From Subdoligranulum sp. (GTDB taxonomy: Bacteria > Bacillota > Clostridia > Oscillospirales > Ruminococcaceae): DNA of 32,013 bases. Under the pieces are notes generated by a model. The model was not told the origin of the DNA. It was given only the letters and a program-made list of their open reading frames with translations, and did no database searches. Below are positions 1 through 7,944 of this stretch, one piece after another (within the stretch, counting starts at the first letter, position 1; every line of letters starts with the position of its first letter). The position numbers were made by a program, and so were the translations under genes. The DNA lies in NCBI GenBank assembly GCA_014799685.1, contig JAAVHN010000047.1, positions 1 to 32,013 on the forward strand. Reading direction: 5' to 3'.

Positions 1-510
1 CCTCCCGGTCCGGCTCTGTGATTTTTGGGAATTATCCAAAAAATCTCATGCCTTTTTTATAGTCCATTGTCGCAGATGGCTCTTGGTTTTGCAAGGACGC
101 TGTTTCGTTGGGCGGTTACAGTGTGACTTTTTGCTGATAGCCGCGAGGACATTTTGTTCACAATCTCTAATTTATAAAGAAAAATAATGATGAAGGGACA
201 GCTGTCGATGCAAAAACATCGGCGAAAATTACTTTTCAAAGCAAGGAACGCTATGAACAATGTTACAGGAAAATAAATCGGTTTTGTTGGAACAGGACCC
301 TCTTTCCCGGAAATTCGGTTTTTATCAATGTTATAGCCACTTTTCAAATACACCCCAATTCATTTAAGTATTCTGAGAGCAAAATTTTGAAAAACGCGCA
401 GGTGGTATTCGCGAAATGCATCGATCCTGCAACATAAAACCGAAGCGGGATTCAAATATCAGTAAAGCATCAGTGAAATGATCAAATCGATTGAAACATA
501 CCCCGGCAAT
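1..510. other. gene-free stretch, nothing recognised
   Basis: This AT-richer stretch precedes the first lipoprotein stop codon. A 98-codon open frame on the minus strand (57-353) has no convincing ribosome binding site, no recognisable domain and biased composition, so I do not call it. No tRNA, repeat or terminator with a clear T-tail is visible. Confidence 0.5.
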
Positions 511-1842
511 CTACTCATTAAACGTGACTGGCCGGTAATTCGGTACGCTGTTCCAGTAATCCTCTTTTGCGATCAGGGAGAATACCGGCTGCAGCGCCTC
601 GAGTGCATAGACCGAATGGTCGTCCCAATTGACATAGCGCCGTGTGGTCATTTGCTGATCGCACAGGACAAGATACTGTGTGGCCGTCTCGGCATAGATC
701 TGCACGGGGCGCGGCTCCATTTTTTCCGGATCGTCATATTGCAGCGTCATTTTTCCCCATTCCCCTGTGGCGAGATCAAGGGTGCGGAGCGCTGTATCAA
801 CATAGAAGTAAAAGCGTCCGTCGGTGCAGCCGGCGAACCAGAAATTGATGTGATCCGCCGGGATATCATTGGCAAAGGGATACGCGGCAAATGCTTCCGC
901 TTCCCGGAGCCTGCGCAAAGTCACCGTCCGGGATGTCCAGCTTGCCGTGACGAGCAGATCATCATACACCCAGGCTTCGGTGTATTCTTCGTACTGCCAG
1001 GTCTGCAGGACGGAAAGCGTGCCGGAGGCCACATCGTATGCGAAAATCTTATGCCCGAACATGGGCGGCGTGCTGTCATCGTCCGCGATGTCGGAAATGC
1101 TGTGAAAGATCAGCATCCCGTCCGCCGCGCCGATGAACCATGCGCCGTCCGCCAGCTCGCACAGGGTTTCCGTCTGACCGCTCTCCCCGTCCATCCGGAG
1201 CAGATACGATTTTTCAACCGGTGCATCGCCGGTGGTTTCCGTCCGCTGCCCGATCAGATACAAAAAATGGCCGTCGGCGGCAGCGGTATCGCCAAACCGT
1301 TCGTCTGCGCCGCCCTGATAGAGCAGCGTCCGGTTCGAGCCGTCGGGGTCCATCCGGAAGACGGCCGCCATCGCATCGTCTCCGAAGGTGTCCGCAGCAC
1401 TGGGTGCGCCGGCGCGCAGCAGAAACAGCTTGTCGCCGGCTGGGAAGACGCGCCCGGTTCCCGCGACCGAGGAGAGATAACTTTCGTCGTCCGGCGTCAG
1501 ATGGTCCGATTCCGGGCGGGCGGAAAGGTAAATGTCCTGCGCGGTCGAATAATCGATGTAGCGCAGATTTGCCGTGATATCCCCGCCCCGGTCGATATAG
1601 TAGTATCCGTTTTCATTGCCCTTCGAAACGTCGGAGCCCCGCTGGCTGTCGGTGACGAGGTGCAGCGTATCGGAAGTCGTTTGCCCCGCCTCAGACATTT
1701 CTGTGGCCGGGTCGGTTTCGCCTGCGCTTACGTTTGCGCCTGCTCCCCCGCCCGCGCCCGGCGAAGGGGCCGGGGCTGCGCAGCCTGCCAGCATGCATAG
1801 TGCGCAAAGAGACGCGATACTTTTCAAAAACAGTTGTTTCAT
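511..1842 (-). CDS. Cys-lipoprotein, beta-propeller-like (DUF5050-type) paralog 1
   Basis: 443-residue predicted lipoprotein exported by Sec and anchored outside the membrane. The open frame continues upstream, but the start is placed at ATG 1842 because AAAGGA lies about 10 nt before it and a classic lipoprotein signal follows: charged MKQLFLK, a hydrophobic core, then LAGC with the lipidated Cys at residue 21. A Pro/Gly/Ala-rich linker leads into a long mature domain of repeated Y-Y-I-D and F-Y-F-Y-V-D blade-like strands alternating with LDLATG-type turns. This resembles DUF5050-like propellers common in gut Clostridia. It shares signal peptide, promoter and the C-terminal LIAKEDY motif with the next gene, so the two arose by duplication. 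Ligand and function are unknown. The family name is inferred from pattern, not from a search. Confidence 0.85.
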   Translation of the reverse strand: MKQLFLKSIASLCALCMLAGCAAPAPSPGAGGGAGANVSAGETDPATEMSEAGQTTSDTLHLVTDSQRGSDVSKGNENGYYYIDRGGDITANLRYIDYSTAQDIYLSARPESDHLTPDDESYLSSVAGTGRVFPAGDKLFLLRAGAPSAADTFGDDAMAAVFRMDPDGSNRTLLYQGGADERFGDTAAADGHFLYLIGQRTETTGDAPVEKSYLLRMDGESGQTETLCELADGAWFIGAADGMLIFHSISDIADDDSTPPMFGHKIFAYDVASGTLSVLQTWQYEEYTEAWVYDDLLVTASWTSRTVTLRRLREAEAFAAYPFANDIPADHINFWFAGCTDGRFYFYVDTALRTLDLATGEWGKMTLQYDDPEKMEPRPVQIYAETATQYLVLCDQQMTTRRYVNWDDHSVYALEALQPVFSLIAKEDYWNSVPNYRPVTFNE

Positions 1843-1956
1843 TTCTTGCAGATCCTTTCCTGTGGTTTTCCGAATGTGGTTTTGTGCGGCAGAAGATTTT
1901 TCAGGATGTTCCGGTGGTTGCGCTCTTGTGCACAGCCCTCCTGCCGTTTTTACCGT

Positions 1957-2003
1957 ATCGGTTTGCGACGATGATAACACGGGAATGTATCGGAATGGTA
2001 TCG
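1957..2003 (-). promoter_or_regulatory. promoter of lipoprotein paralog 1 with direct repeats
   Basis: Reading the minus strand, an extended -10 TGTTATCAT (1971-1979) is preceded by two tandem near-repeats, CGATACCATTC and CGATACATTCC, about 11 bp apart. The same arrangement precedes paralog 2 and the decayed third copy. The repeats sit where an activator or MerR-type regulator would bind, but the regulator is unknown. The leader to the start codon is about 125 nt. Confidence 0.55.
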
Positions 2004-2083
2004 GAGTTGAATCGGACCGGCCTCCAAACTTTATTTTTCCATATTTTGATTTTGGTGCGGCTTTTGGGGAAGCGCCGATCCGG

Positions 2084-3466
2084 TCACTGCCCATACCGCT
2101 CCAGCGGAATATAATTTGCACGGTTTGCCAAATAATCCTCTTTTGCGATCAGGGCGAGCGTATCCTCAAAGGACGGCGATTCAATCGGAAGCCCGTCATA
2201 GTCAAATCCTGGAATCATCACCTCCCGGGTTCCCATGGTGACCACGAAATGATCGCCCGCGATATCGACAATACGCACCGGCTTTTCTTTCTCTCCCTCT
2301 GCGTAGGAAAGCGACAGCTCTGTGATCCCGCCAGTTTCCACAGAGACAGCGGCATAAAAGCCGGTGCCGCTTTGGACAAATAAATTTCCGTCCGCAAAGC
2401 AATCGAAGCAGGCGCCGGCGGTGCCTGTCATCAGCTCCGGAACATTTTCGGCCACGGTCGTGAGGCTACCCTGTTCAAAATCGTACTGCAGGATGGTGCC
2501 GTCTTCGCTGTTGTAGTAATAGTATTTTCCGCCCAGAACACGCCCCTCGCCGCGTTCTGAAATTTCCTCCATGGTCTGCCAGACCCATACCGTCTTCGAT
2601 TCGCCGGTACTGGGGTCAACGGCATAAAACGTGTATGCCCAATGCGGCGTCGCGGCGTCCTCCCCTCCGCCCGTGCTGAGGCCGATATCCTGAACGAGGA
2701 GATTTTTTCCATCCGTGCCCGCGAGGGAGAGGGTGTGCGGCTCGTTCCATTGGCCGAGCAGCGCGCACGCGCCTGTCTTCAGATCCATTTGCACCAGCTC
2801 ATAGGTCCCCAGCGCAGAGCTGTTCCCCATTTGAAAGCTTTTTTTCAAAAAATAGAGATACGCGCCATCACTGACAAAGGGGCGCAAAAATGTTTCGGAC
2901 GAGGAAAATGTGATCAGTGTGGTTTCATTCTGCCCGTTCAGATCCCTTCGGACGATCTTGGGCGGCACGCCGTCGTCGAGCCCATGCATATTTCCCAAAA
3001 AGGCCAGATAAAGATGGTCGCCGTCCACGAAGGGAATTGCGGCGCCGTTTCCGGGCGCGATCCAGCCGGTGCAGCTTTCCGTGTTGTGCAGACAGTCCGG
3101 GCTGCCGCACAGAATGATCTCTCTGCGTGACGCGTAATCCAAATAGCAGATATTGACCGATCCGTCACTGCGGCCGAGCAGGCTGTAAAATCCGGTTTCG
3201 GAGCTGCATCCCCAGGAGATGTTATTGCGCAGACCGGAAACGATGCGGAGCGAAGCGGCGGCAGCATCCTCCGGCCCGAACATGGCATCCTCCCGCCCCG
3301 GCGCGTATGCGGCATCTTCCCGTCCCGGCTCATATGCGGCATTCTGCGGCCCCGACGAACATGCGGCACCGCTGCCCGCGTCCGGCGAAGGGGCCGCGTC
3401 CGCACAGCCCGCCAGCATGCACAGCGCGCAAAGAGACGCGATGATTTTTAAAAACAGTTGTTTCAT
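2084..3466 (-). CDS. Cys-lipoprotein, beta-propeller-like (DUF5050-type) paralog 2
   Basis: 460-residue lipoprotein, paralog of the gene at 511-1842. Start ATG 3466 is chosen because an AAAGGATC ribosome binding site precedes it and the first 21 residues are almost identical to paralog 1 (LAGC, Cys21). After the lipobox comes a flexible linker with a 9-residue tandem repeat (AAYEPGRED, AAYAPGRED, then a shortened AMFGPED at residues 42-66). The mature part has repeated blade-like segments such as FYSLLGRSDGSVNICYLDY and YLYFLKK, ending in a TLALIAKEDYLANRANY segment that matches the paralog's LIAKEDYWNSVPNY. It is likely a surface-exposed propeller. Each copy has its own promoter, so they are probably expressed in parallel rather than as one operon. 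Function not known. Confidence 0.85.
   Translation of the reverse strand: MKQLFLKIIASLCALCMLAGCADAAPSPDAGSGAACSSGPQNAAYEPGREDAAYAPGREDAMFGPEDAAAASLRIVSGLRNNISWGCSSETGFYSLLGRSDGSVNICYLDYASRREIILCGSPDCLHNTESCTGWIAPGNGAAIPFVDGDHLYLAFLGNMHGLDDGVPPKIVRRDLNGQNETTLITFSSSETFLRPFVSDGAYLYFLKKSFQMGNSSALGTYELVQMDLKTGACALLGQWNEPHTLSLAGTDGKNLLVQDIGLSTGGGEDAATPHWAYTFYAVDPSTGESKTVWVWQTMEEISERGEGRVLGGKYYYYNSEDGTILQYDFEQGSLTTVAENVPELMTGTAGACFDCFADGNLFVQSGTGFYAAVSVETGGITELSLSYAEGEKEKPVRIVDIAGDHFVVTMGTREVMIPGFDYDGLPIESPSFEDTLALIAKEDYLANRANYIPLERYGQ
3269..3343 (-). repeat. 27-bp in-frame tandem repeat in lipoprotein linker
   Basis: Two full copies and one shortened copy of a 9-codon unit encode AAYEPGRED, AAYAPGRED and AMFGPED just after the lipobox. 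Being a multiple of three it changes only the length of the tether between the lipid anchor and the folded domain. Paralog 1 lacks it, so it arose or was lost after duplication. Confidence 0.75.
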
Positions 3467-3583
3467 TCCCTGCAGATCCTTTCCCATGGCTTTCCGAATG
3501 CGGTTTTTGTGCGGCAAAAGATCTTTTCAAAACGTTTCGGCGATCGTGATCGTGCGCTCGCCTTCCTGCCGTTTTCCGCCGCA

Positions 3584-3630
3584 TCGGTTTGCACCAATGA
3601 TAGCACGGGAATGTATCCGAATGGTATCGG
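3584..3630 (-). promoter_or_regulatory. promoter of lipoprotein paralog 2 with direct repeats
   Basis: Minus-strand copy of the motif seen at 1957-2003: extended -10 TGCTATCAT (3597-3605) preceded by CGATACCATTC and GGATACATTCC, followed by GCAAACCG. Conservation of the repeats across three loci, while surrounding DNA has diverged, argues for a shared regulator. Confidence 0.55.
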
Positions 3631-3689
3631 GGCCGGATCGACCCGGCATTGAATTTTGTCCATGGATCATTTTTTCGATCCGCCCTCTT

Positions 3690-3730
3690 CCCGATACAAC
3701 TCGGAAACATTTCCGTGTTATGATCAAAAT
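3690..3730 (+). promoter_or_regulatory. divergent copy of the lipoprotein promoter
   Basis: Plus-strand version of the same motif: CGATACAACTC, GGAAACATTTC, then extended -10 TGTTATGAT (3716-3724) and AAACCG. It points to the lipoprotein signal-peptide remnant at 3861, with a leader of about 136 nt, similar to the two intact copies. Confidence 0.5.
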
Positions 3731-3860
3731 AAACCGGTGCGGCAGGATACGCCGGCGAAAAATCGATCACCGGTGGACGCTCATGAGCGCAATGGGAAAG
3801 CCGCTTTGCCGCGCAGGGAAAGGTCGTATTCGGAAAAACAGGAGAAAGGATCTGCAGGGA

Positions 3861-4046
3861 ATGAAACAAATGGTTTTGGAGATCATCGCGTCGGTCTGTG
3901 CGGTGTGTACGCTGGCAGGCTGTTTGGTTCCGGCAGCAGCCGTATCCGGAAAAAGCCATATCCGGAAAAATGGGAAAAGGAGTTTACAATCGGTGTTTGG
4001 ACCGGCCTCTTGCGGGAATCGCAGCGATATAATACGATACAAATAA
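3861..4046 (+). pseudogene. remnant of a third lipoprotein paralog (signal peptide only)
   Basis: ATG 3861 follows the same GAAAGGATCTGCAGGGA leader as paralog 2 and encodes MKQMVLEIIASVCAVCTLAGC, an intact lipoprotein signal with Cys21. Thereafter homology is lost within a few codons and the frame stops at 4046, giving 61 residues with no propeller strands. It is the decayed head-to-head third copy of the family. A 61-residue secreted peptide could still be made, since promoter, ribosome binding site and lipobox all look usable, but I favour a pseudogene. Confidence 0.7.
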
Positions 4047-4053
4047 CAGGAAA

Positions 4054-4413
4054 ATGGGATCCGGCAGAAATAAAGGCGGTGTAAATCATGTAAACGGTGC
4101 ATACCAGGGAGATAACCCAATCGGGAAGCTGATGCACGATTTTCAGTGCATGGATCCATCCGGGATGCACTATGAGGTTTTAGCAAAACGCACGCGGTTT
4201 TTTAAAGAGAGCGAGGAAGGAGTGCTGACGGTGTGCCGGGCGATTGAACAGATGCGGGAGGAATCCATGCGGGAAGGAATTGAACAAACCAGAACGGCCA
4301 ATATTGCGGCATTGATGAAAAATTTGTCCATTTCAGTTGAAAAGGCGATGGAACTGTTTGGCATTCCCGCCGAGGAGCGCGCCGATCCGGCGAAGAAAAT
4401 CGTTTTGTCCTGA
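4054..4413 (+). pseudogene. C-terminal fragment of Rpn / PD-(D/E)XK transposase-family protein
   Basis: The 119-codon frame carries the family's characteristic tail: VNGAYQGDNPIGKLMHDFQC, a Y-E-x-LAKR-x-RFFKE-x-EEGV segment, then a charged helix (AIEQMREESMREGIEQ) and a final regulatory-helix region. In Rpn recombination-promoting nucleases / PF12784 proteins this follows a PD-(D/E)XK nuclease domain of roughly 170-200 residues that is absent here, so only the non-catalytic end survives. The frame is open from ATG 4054 and a weak AGGA precedes it, but a free-standing product would lack the active site. Its neighbour is another decayed gene, so this spot collects debris. Confidence 0.65.
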
Positions 4414-4427
4414 CGGCGGTTCAATCG

Positions 4428-4502
4428 TAAAAAAAAGAAAGCCCTTTGCTTTTTGTGTCTGTTTTCGAAAGGACAGAACAAAAGGCGAAGGGCTTTTCTT
4501 TT
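4428..4502. terminator. bidirectional terminator between Rpn fragment and spoVB-like gene
   Basis: A long imperfect hairpin pairs AAGCCCTTTGC-type sequence (from 4439) with GGCGAAGGGCTT (to about 4496), with an A-run on the left and a T-run on the right, so it can end transcription from either side. It directly follows the flippase stop codon on the minus strand. Confidence 0.75.
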
Positions 4503-4561
4503 GCGGATTTTTTGAATTGCGCAAGGCGGATACGGCGGGCATTTTACAAAAGGCACGGCCA

Positions 4562-6106
4562 TCACGGTTCTTTCCGCCTGCGCGCCCGCCCCGGGAAAAA
4601 ATCCGACGGCGCGGCGCAGCCGGTCAGCCAGATGAGCAGCGCATAGATTATACTGGTAAACGCCGCGCCCAGCACTGTCCATACCGGCAGCGTCAGCCCT
4701 GCCCGTTCGGCAAGCGGCATCAGCACAAAGCGGCAGGCCGTGCCCGCGCAGATGAACGAGACGACGGGCTTCACCACCCAGCGCATCCAGCGGATGCGGA
4801 TGCCCGTTACGGACAGCAGCCGGTTCAGGTTCAAAAGGCTCGTCAGCAAATTGCTCACCAGCATCACGAACAAAAAGCCCTTCATGCCAAGGCGCGGCAG
4901 CAGCAGGTAGATGAGCGCAATGCGCACCACGGAATCCAGCGCCGCATACCGGAACGAAGAAAGCTGTTCGCCCAGCCCCTTCAGAATGCCGTCCACCATG
5001 CTTTCGAGATACATAAACGGCATCAGCGGGCCGAGGACGGAAAGGTAAAAGCCCACCTCTGCGCTCTGGTACAGCACGAGGCCGATCTCCCTCGCAAACT
5101 GCGTGAACAGCCCGCCTGCCAGCACCGAGAGCACCAGCGTCACCAGCATCACGCGGCAGATCAGGCGCTCCAATACATTGCGGCGGCCCTGTGCGTGCGC
5201 CTCGGTGATTTCCGGCAAAAGCAGCGTGGAGATCGTTGCCAAAAACGAGAACGGAAAAAAGATCACCGGCATCGCCATGCCCTTCAGCGCGCCGTACTGG
5301 CTCAGCGCCGTCTCTCTGCTCTGTGTAAACTGCGCAAGGCAGCCGGGCACCATCACGTTTTCGATCGTGCGCAAAAGCCCCGTCATATACTGGTTTGCCG
5401 CGATGGGCGCGATGATGGCCCAAAGCTGCCCCGAAAGACCCGTCACGGGATGCTTTGCCTTGCGCGGAACATCGCGCAGCTCGCGACGGTAGCACCATTC
5501 CATATAGGCCCAGCTCATCGCCTCGCTGACGGTGCAGCCCAACATCACGGCGGCGCAGGACATTTCCGGGCCGTAGGGCAGCGCGGCGTCGATGCACGCC
5601 GCCACCACGCCGATGCGCACGATCTGCTCGAAGATCTGCGCACGGGAATTCGGCCCCACCTTGCGGCGCGCCATAAAAAAGCCGCGCAGGCATGCCGAAA
5701 CGGACATAAACGGCAGGCTGGGCGCCAGCACCCGCAGCGAGAGCGCGGCGCGCGCGTCCTCCAGCCACCATTCGGCGGCAAGGCCCGCGCCCGCAAACAG
5801 CAGCGCGGCGGCGGCCAGGCCCAGAGCAAGGCCCAGCCCGATGGTGCGGCGCATCGCGGCGCGCACGTTGGCGGCATCGTCCGTCGCCAAAAGCTGCGCC
5901 GAAAGCCGTGTCGCCGCCACGGAGAGCCCCGCCGTCGCGAAGGTGACGGCCATGTTGTACACGGTGTAGATCAGCTGATAGAGGCCCATGCCCTCCGCGC
6001 CGATGCGTGCGGCCAGATAGATGCGGAAGAACATCCCGGCCGCGCGCAGCACAAGGCCGGTGGCCGTTAAAATGGCCGCGTTTTTCAGATAGCTCTGCCG
6101 CGCCAA
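4562..6106 (-). CDS. SpoVB/MurJ-like polysaccharide (lipid II) flippase, MOP superfamily
   Basis: 514-residue polytopic membrane protein of the MATE/MOP flippase type; SpoVB-family proteins are about 520 residues. The N-terminus ARQSYLKNAAILTATGLVLR followed by a hydrophobic AAGMFFRIYLAARIG stretch matches the usual start of SpoVB proteins. I therefore choose TTG 6106, which has AAAGGGGG eight bases upstream, over a longer frame whose extra residues look non-coding. About 12-14 hydrophobic segments follow, including the family-typical GLYQLIYTVYNMAVTFATAGL region. Role by family: moving undecaprenyl-linked cell-wall or cortex precursors across the membrane. Which precursor this copy moves cannot be told. 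It stands alone on the minus strand with a terminator after it. Confidence 0.85.
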   Translation of the reverse strand: MARQSYLKNAAILTATGLVLRAAGMFFRIYLAARIGAEGMGLYQLIYTVYNMAVTFATAGLSVAATRLSAQLLATDDAANVRAAMRRTIGLGLALGLAAAALLFAGAGLAAEWWLEDARAALSLRVLAPSLPFMSVSACLRGFFMARRKVGPNSRAQIFEQIVRIGVVAACIDAALPYGPEMSCAAVMLGCTVSEAMSWAYMEWCYRRELRDVPRKAKHPVTGLSGQLWAIIAPIAANQYMTGLLRTIENVMVPGCLAQFTQSRETALSQYGALKGMAMPVIFFPFSFLATISTLLLPEITEAHAQGRRNVLERLICRVMLVTLVLSVLAGGLFTQFAREIGLVLYQSAEVGFYLSVLGPLMPFMYLESMVDGILKGLGEQLSSFRYAALDSVVRIALIYLLLPRLGMKGFLFVMLVSNLLTSLLNLNRLLSVTGIRIRWMRWVVKPVVSFICAGTACRFVLMPLAERAGLTLPVWTVLGAAFTSIIYALLIWLTGCAAPSDFFPGRARRRKEP

Positions 6107-6192
6107 AAGCAGCGCCCCCTTTCGCCTTTTGCCATTTGCGTTCCTTTTATGGATACGGCAAACGGCGGCAAAATATGCGCTGCGCGGGCATG

Positions 6193-6285
6193 TTGGGCTT
6201 TGCCCAAATTGCACCGGTTATTGGGCTTTGTCCAAACCCACCAGGGGTTTCACCCCTGGACCCCACCGCCCTTTGAAAAGGGCGG
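6193..6285. repeat. array of four small palindromes in gene-free stretch 6107-6521
   Basis: Four perfect or near-perfect hairpins lie in tandem: TTGGGCTTTGCCCAA (6193-6207), TTGGGCTTTGTCCAA (6221-6235), CCAGGGGTTTCACCCCTGG (6241-6259) and CCGCCCTTTGAAAAGGGCGG (6266-6285). Such GC-rich palindrome clusters are typical interspersed intergenic repeats in Oscillospiraceae genomes (recalled, not searched). Either strand could fold. The rest of the gap, up to the gapA terminator, holds nothing else I recognise. Confidence 0.65.
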
Positions 6286-6427
6286 CCCTAAACTTTGATT
6301 TTTTATGGTAATTATGGTAAGGGGATCCCGGATGAAATCAACAGGATAGAGTCGCCGCCAGGATGCGCCCGGAGATTGGTTCAGAGGATCCCATGAATAT
6401 GGGGAACATGTCTATGGCCTGCCACAC

Positions 6428-6472
6428 AAAAAGCCGCGCCCTCCCCAAACGGGAAGGCGCGGCCTTTTTAAT
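6428..6472 (-). terminator. rho-independent terminator of gapA
   Basis: Near-perfect stem pairing GCCGCGCC-CTCCC with GGGAAGGCGCGGC around a short CAAAC loop, followed on the minus strand by TTTTT. It lies about 50 nt after the gapA stop codon. Confidence 0.85.
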
Positions 6473-6521
6473 TTTGTGTTGTGGTGTTGCGCCCCGCGCC
6501 CGGGGCGGATGCGAAAACCGC

Positions 6522-7535
6522 TTACGCCAGCTCGGCGAAATACTTGATGGTGCGAACCATCTGGCTGGTGTAGCTGTTCTCGTTGTCGTACCAGGACACG
6601 ACCTGCACCTGCCAGGTGTCGTCGTCGATCTTGGTGACCATCGTCTGCGTGGCATCGAACAGGCTGCCATAGCGGATGCCGATGACGTCGGAAGAAACGA
6701 TCTGGTCCTCGTTGTAGCCGAAGCTCTCGGAGGCAGCGGCCTTCATCGCGGCGTTGATGGCGTCCTTCGTCACGTCCTTGCCCTTGACAACGGCCACGAG
6801 GATCGTGGTGGAGCCGGTGGGAACGGGCACGCGCTGGGCAGAGCCGATGAGCTTGCCGTTCAGCTCGGGGATCACGAGGCCGATGGCCTTCGCGGCGCCG
6901 GTGCTGTTCGGGACGATGTTCGCGGCGCCGGCACGGGCACGGCGCAGGTCGCCCTTGCGGTGCGGGCCGTCGAGGATCATCTGGTCGCCGGTGTAGGCGT
7001 GGACGGTCGTCATGATGCCGCTCTCGATGGGGAACGCATCGTTCAGAGCCTTCGCCATCGGGGCCAGGCAGTTCGTGGTGCAGGAAGCGGCGGAGATGAT
7101 CGTATCCTCAGCCTTCAGCGTCTTCTCGTTTACGCTGTAAACGATGGTGGGCAGATCGTTGCCGGCCGGAGCGGAGATAACGACCTTGCGCGCGCCGGCG
7201 TCGATGTGCGCCTGCGATTTCTCTTTGGAAGCGAAGAAGCCCGTGCACTCCAGCACGACGTCCACGCCGATCTTCGCCCAGGGCAGGTTCTTCGGATCCT
7301 TCTCAGCCAGGATCTCGATCTTCTTGCCGTCGACGGTGATGGAAGTCTCGTCGGACTCAACGGTGTGGCCCTCATAGCGGCCCTGCGCGGTGTCGTATTT
7401 CAGCAGGTGCGCCAGCATCTTCGGGCTGGTGAGGTCGTTGATCGCGACGATCTCGTAGCCTTCCGCGCCGAACATCTGACGGAACGCCAGGCGGCCGATA
7501 CGGCCAAAACCATTGATCGCAACTTTTACTGCCAT
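6522..7535 (-). CDS. gapA: glyceraldehyde-3-phosphate dehydrogenase (type I)
   Basis: 337 residues, the normal length. It oxidises glyceraldehyde 3-phosphate to 1,3-bisphosphoglycerate with NAD in cytosolic glycolysis. Visible signatures: Rossmann motif NGFGRIGR (residues 8-15), Asp34 in AINDL, which favours NAD over NADP, the catalytic ASCTTNC with Cys152, the His179 partner in [10 protein letters not shown], and the [10 protein letters not shown] and SWYDNE motifs. The start is certain: AAGGAGG lies 8-9 nt before ATG 7535. Monocistronic, with its own promoter (7661-7689) and terminator (6428-6472). The usual pgk-tpi neighbours are not next to it. Confidence 0.98.
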   Translation of the reverse strand: MAVKVAINGFGRIGRLAFRQMFGAEGYEIVAINDLTSPKMLAHLLKYDTAQGRYEGHTVESDETSITVDGKKIEILAEKDPKNLPWAKIGVDVVLECTGFFASKEKSQAHIDAGARKVVISAPAGNDLPTIVYSVNEKTLKAEDTIISAASCTTNCLAPMAKALNDAFPIESGIMTTVHAYTGDQMILDGPHRKGDLRRARAGAANIVPNSTGAAKAIGLVIPELNGKLIGSAQRVPVPTGSTTILVAVVKGKDVTKDAINAAMKAAASESFGYNEDQIVSSDVIGIRYGSLFDATQTMVTKIDDDTWQVQVVSWYDNENSYTSQMVRTIKYFAELA

Positions 7536-7660
7536 AATAGTACATCCTCCTTATATTCAGGCATCCAGCTTTCCGGGCGGCATTTTGGGCGATGGGGAAA
7601 CCGCCAATGCGGCTTCGTCCAGCCCCGCGCGCCGCGCGGATGATGCCTTTATGTATCTTT

Positions 7661-7689
7661 ATTTTACCCCAAAAATGTGCCGACTGCAA
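7661..7689 (-). promoter_or_regulatory. gapA promoter
   Basis: On the minus strand, -35 TTGCAG (7684-7689) and -10 TAAAAT (7661-7666) are separated by 17 bp. This gives a leader of about 120 nt before the gapA start. Confidence 0.7.
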
Positions 7690-7944
7690 TAGCTTGATAA
7701 AATTTTAACGCCAAAAAATGGCGGCGAAACGCACTTTTGTAACAATCCATACATAGCGGGGCGGAAAATCCGCACACTATGTGCAGTTTGACTTTGCCTG
7801 ACTGCCCGCAAAGCGGAGCGAATGAGGCACGCCGCCAAAAAGAGGTTCCTGCCGCCGGTGATCGGGAAACACACCCCGAAGCGAAAAAACGATACACTGC
7901 GATTGCAGAGACAGCAGACAAAACAAACGAAAGGGGAAAAGCAG
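7690..7944. other. intergenic region upstream of the ATPase gene, with one hairpin
   Basis: Between the gapA promoter and ATG 7945. It holds a palindrome at 7751-7782 (ACATAG paired with CTATGT, inner CGGA with TCCG) that could be an operator or a transcript hairpin. No convincing -35/-10 pair is visible for the plus-strand gene. Confidence 0.4.

Noticed and set aside
57-353. 98-residue minus-strand protein
   Set aside because: No ribosome binding site, no recognisable domain, mixed composition; left as unannotated sequence.
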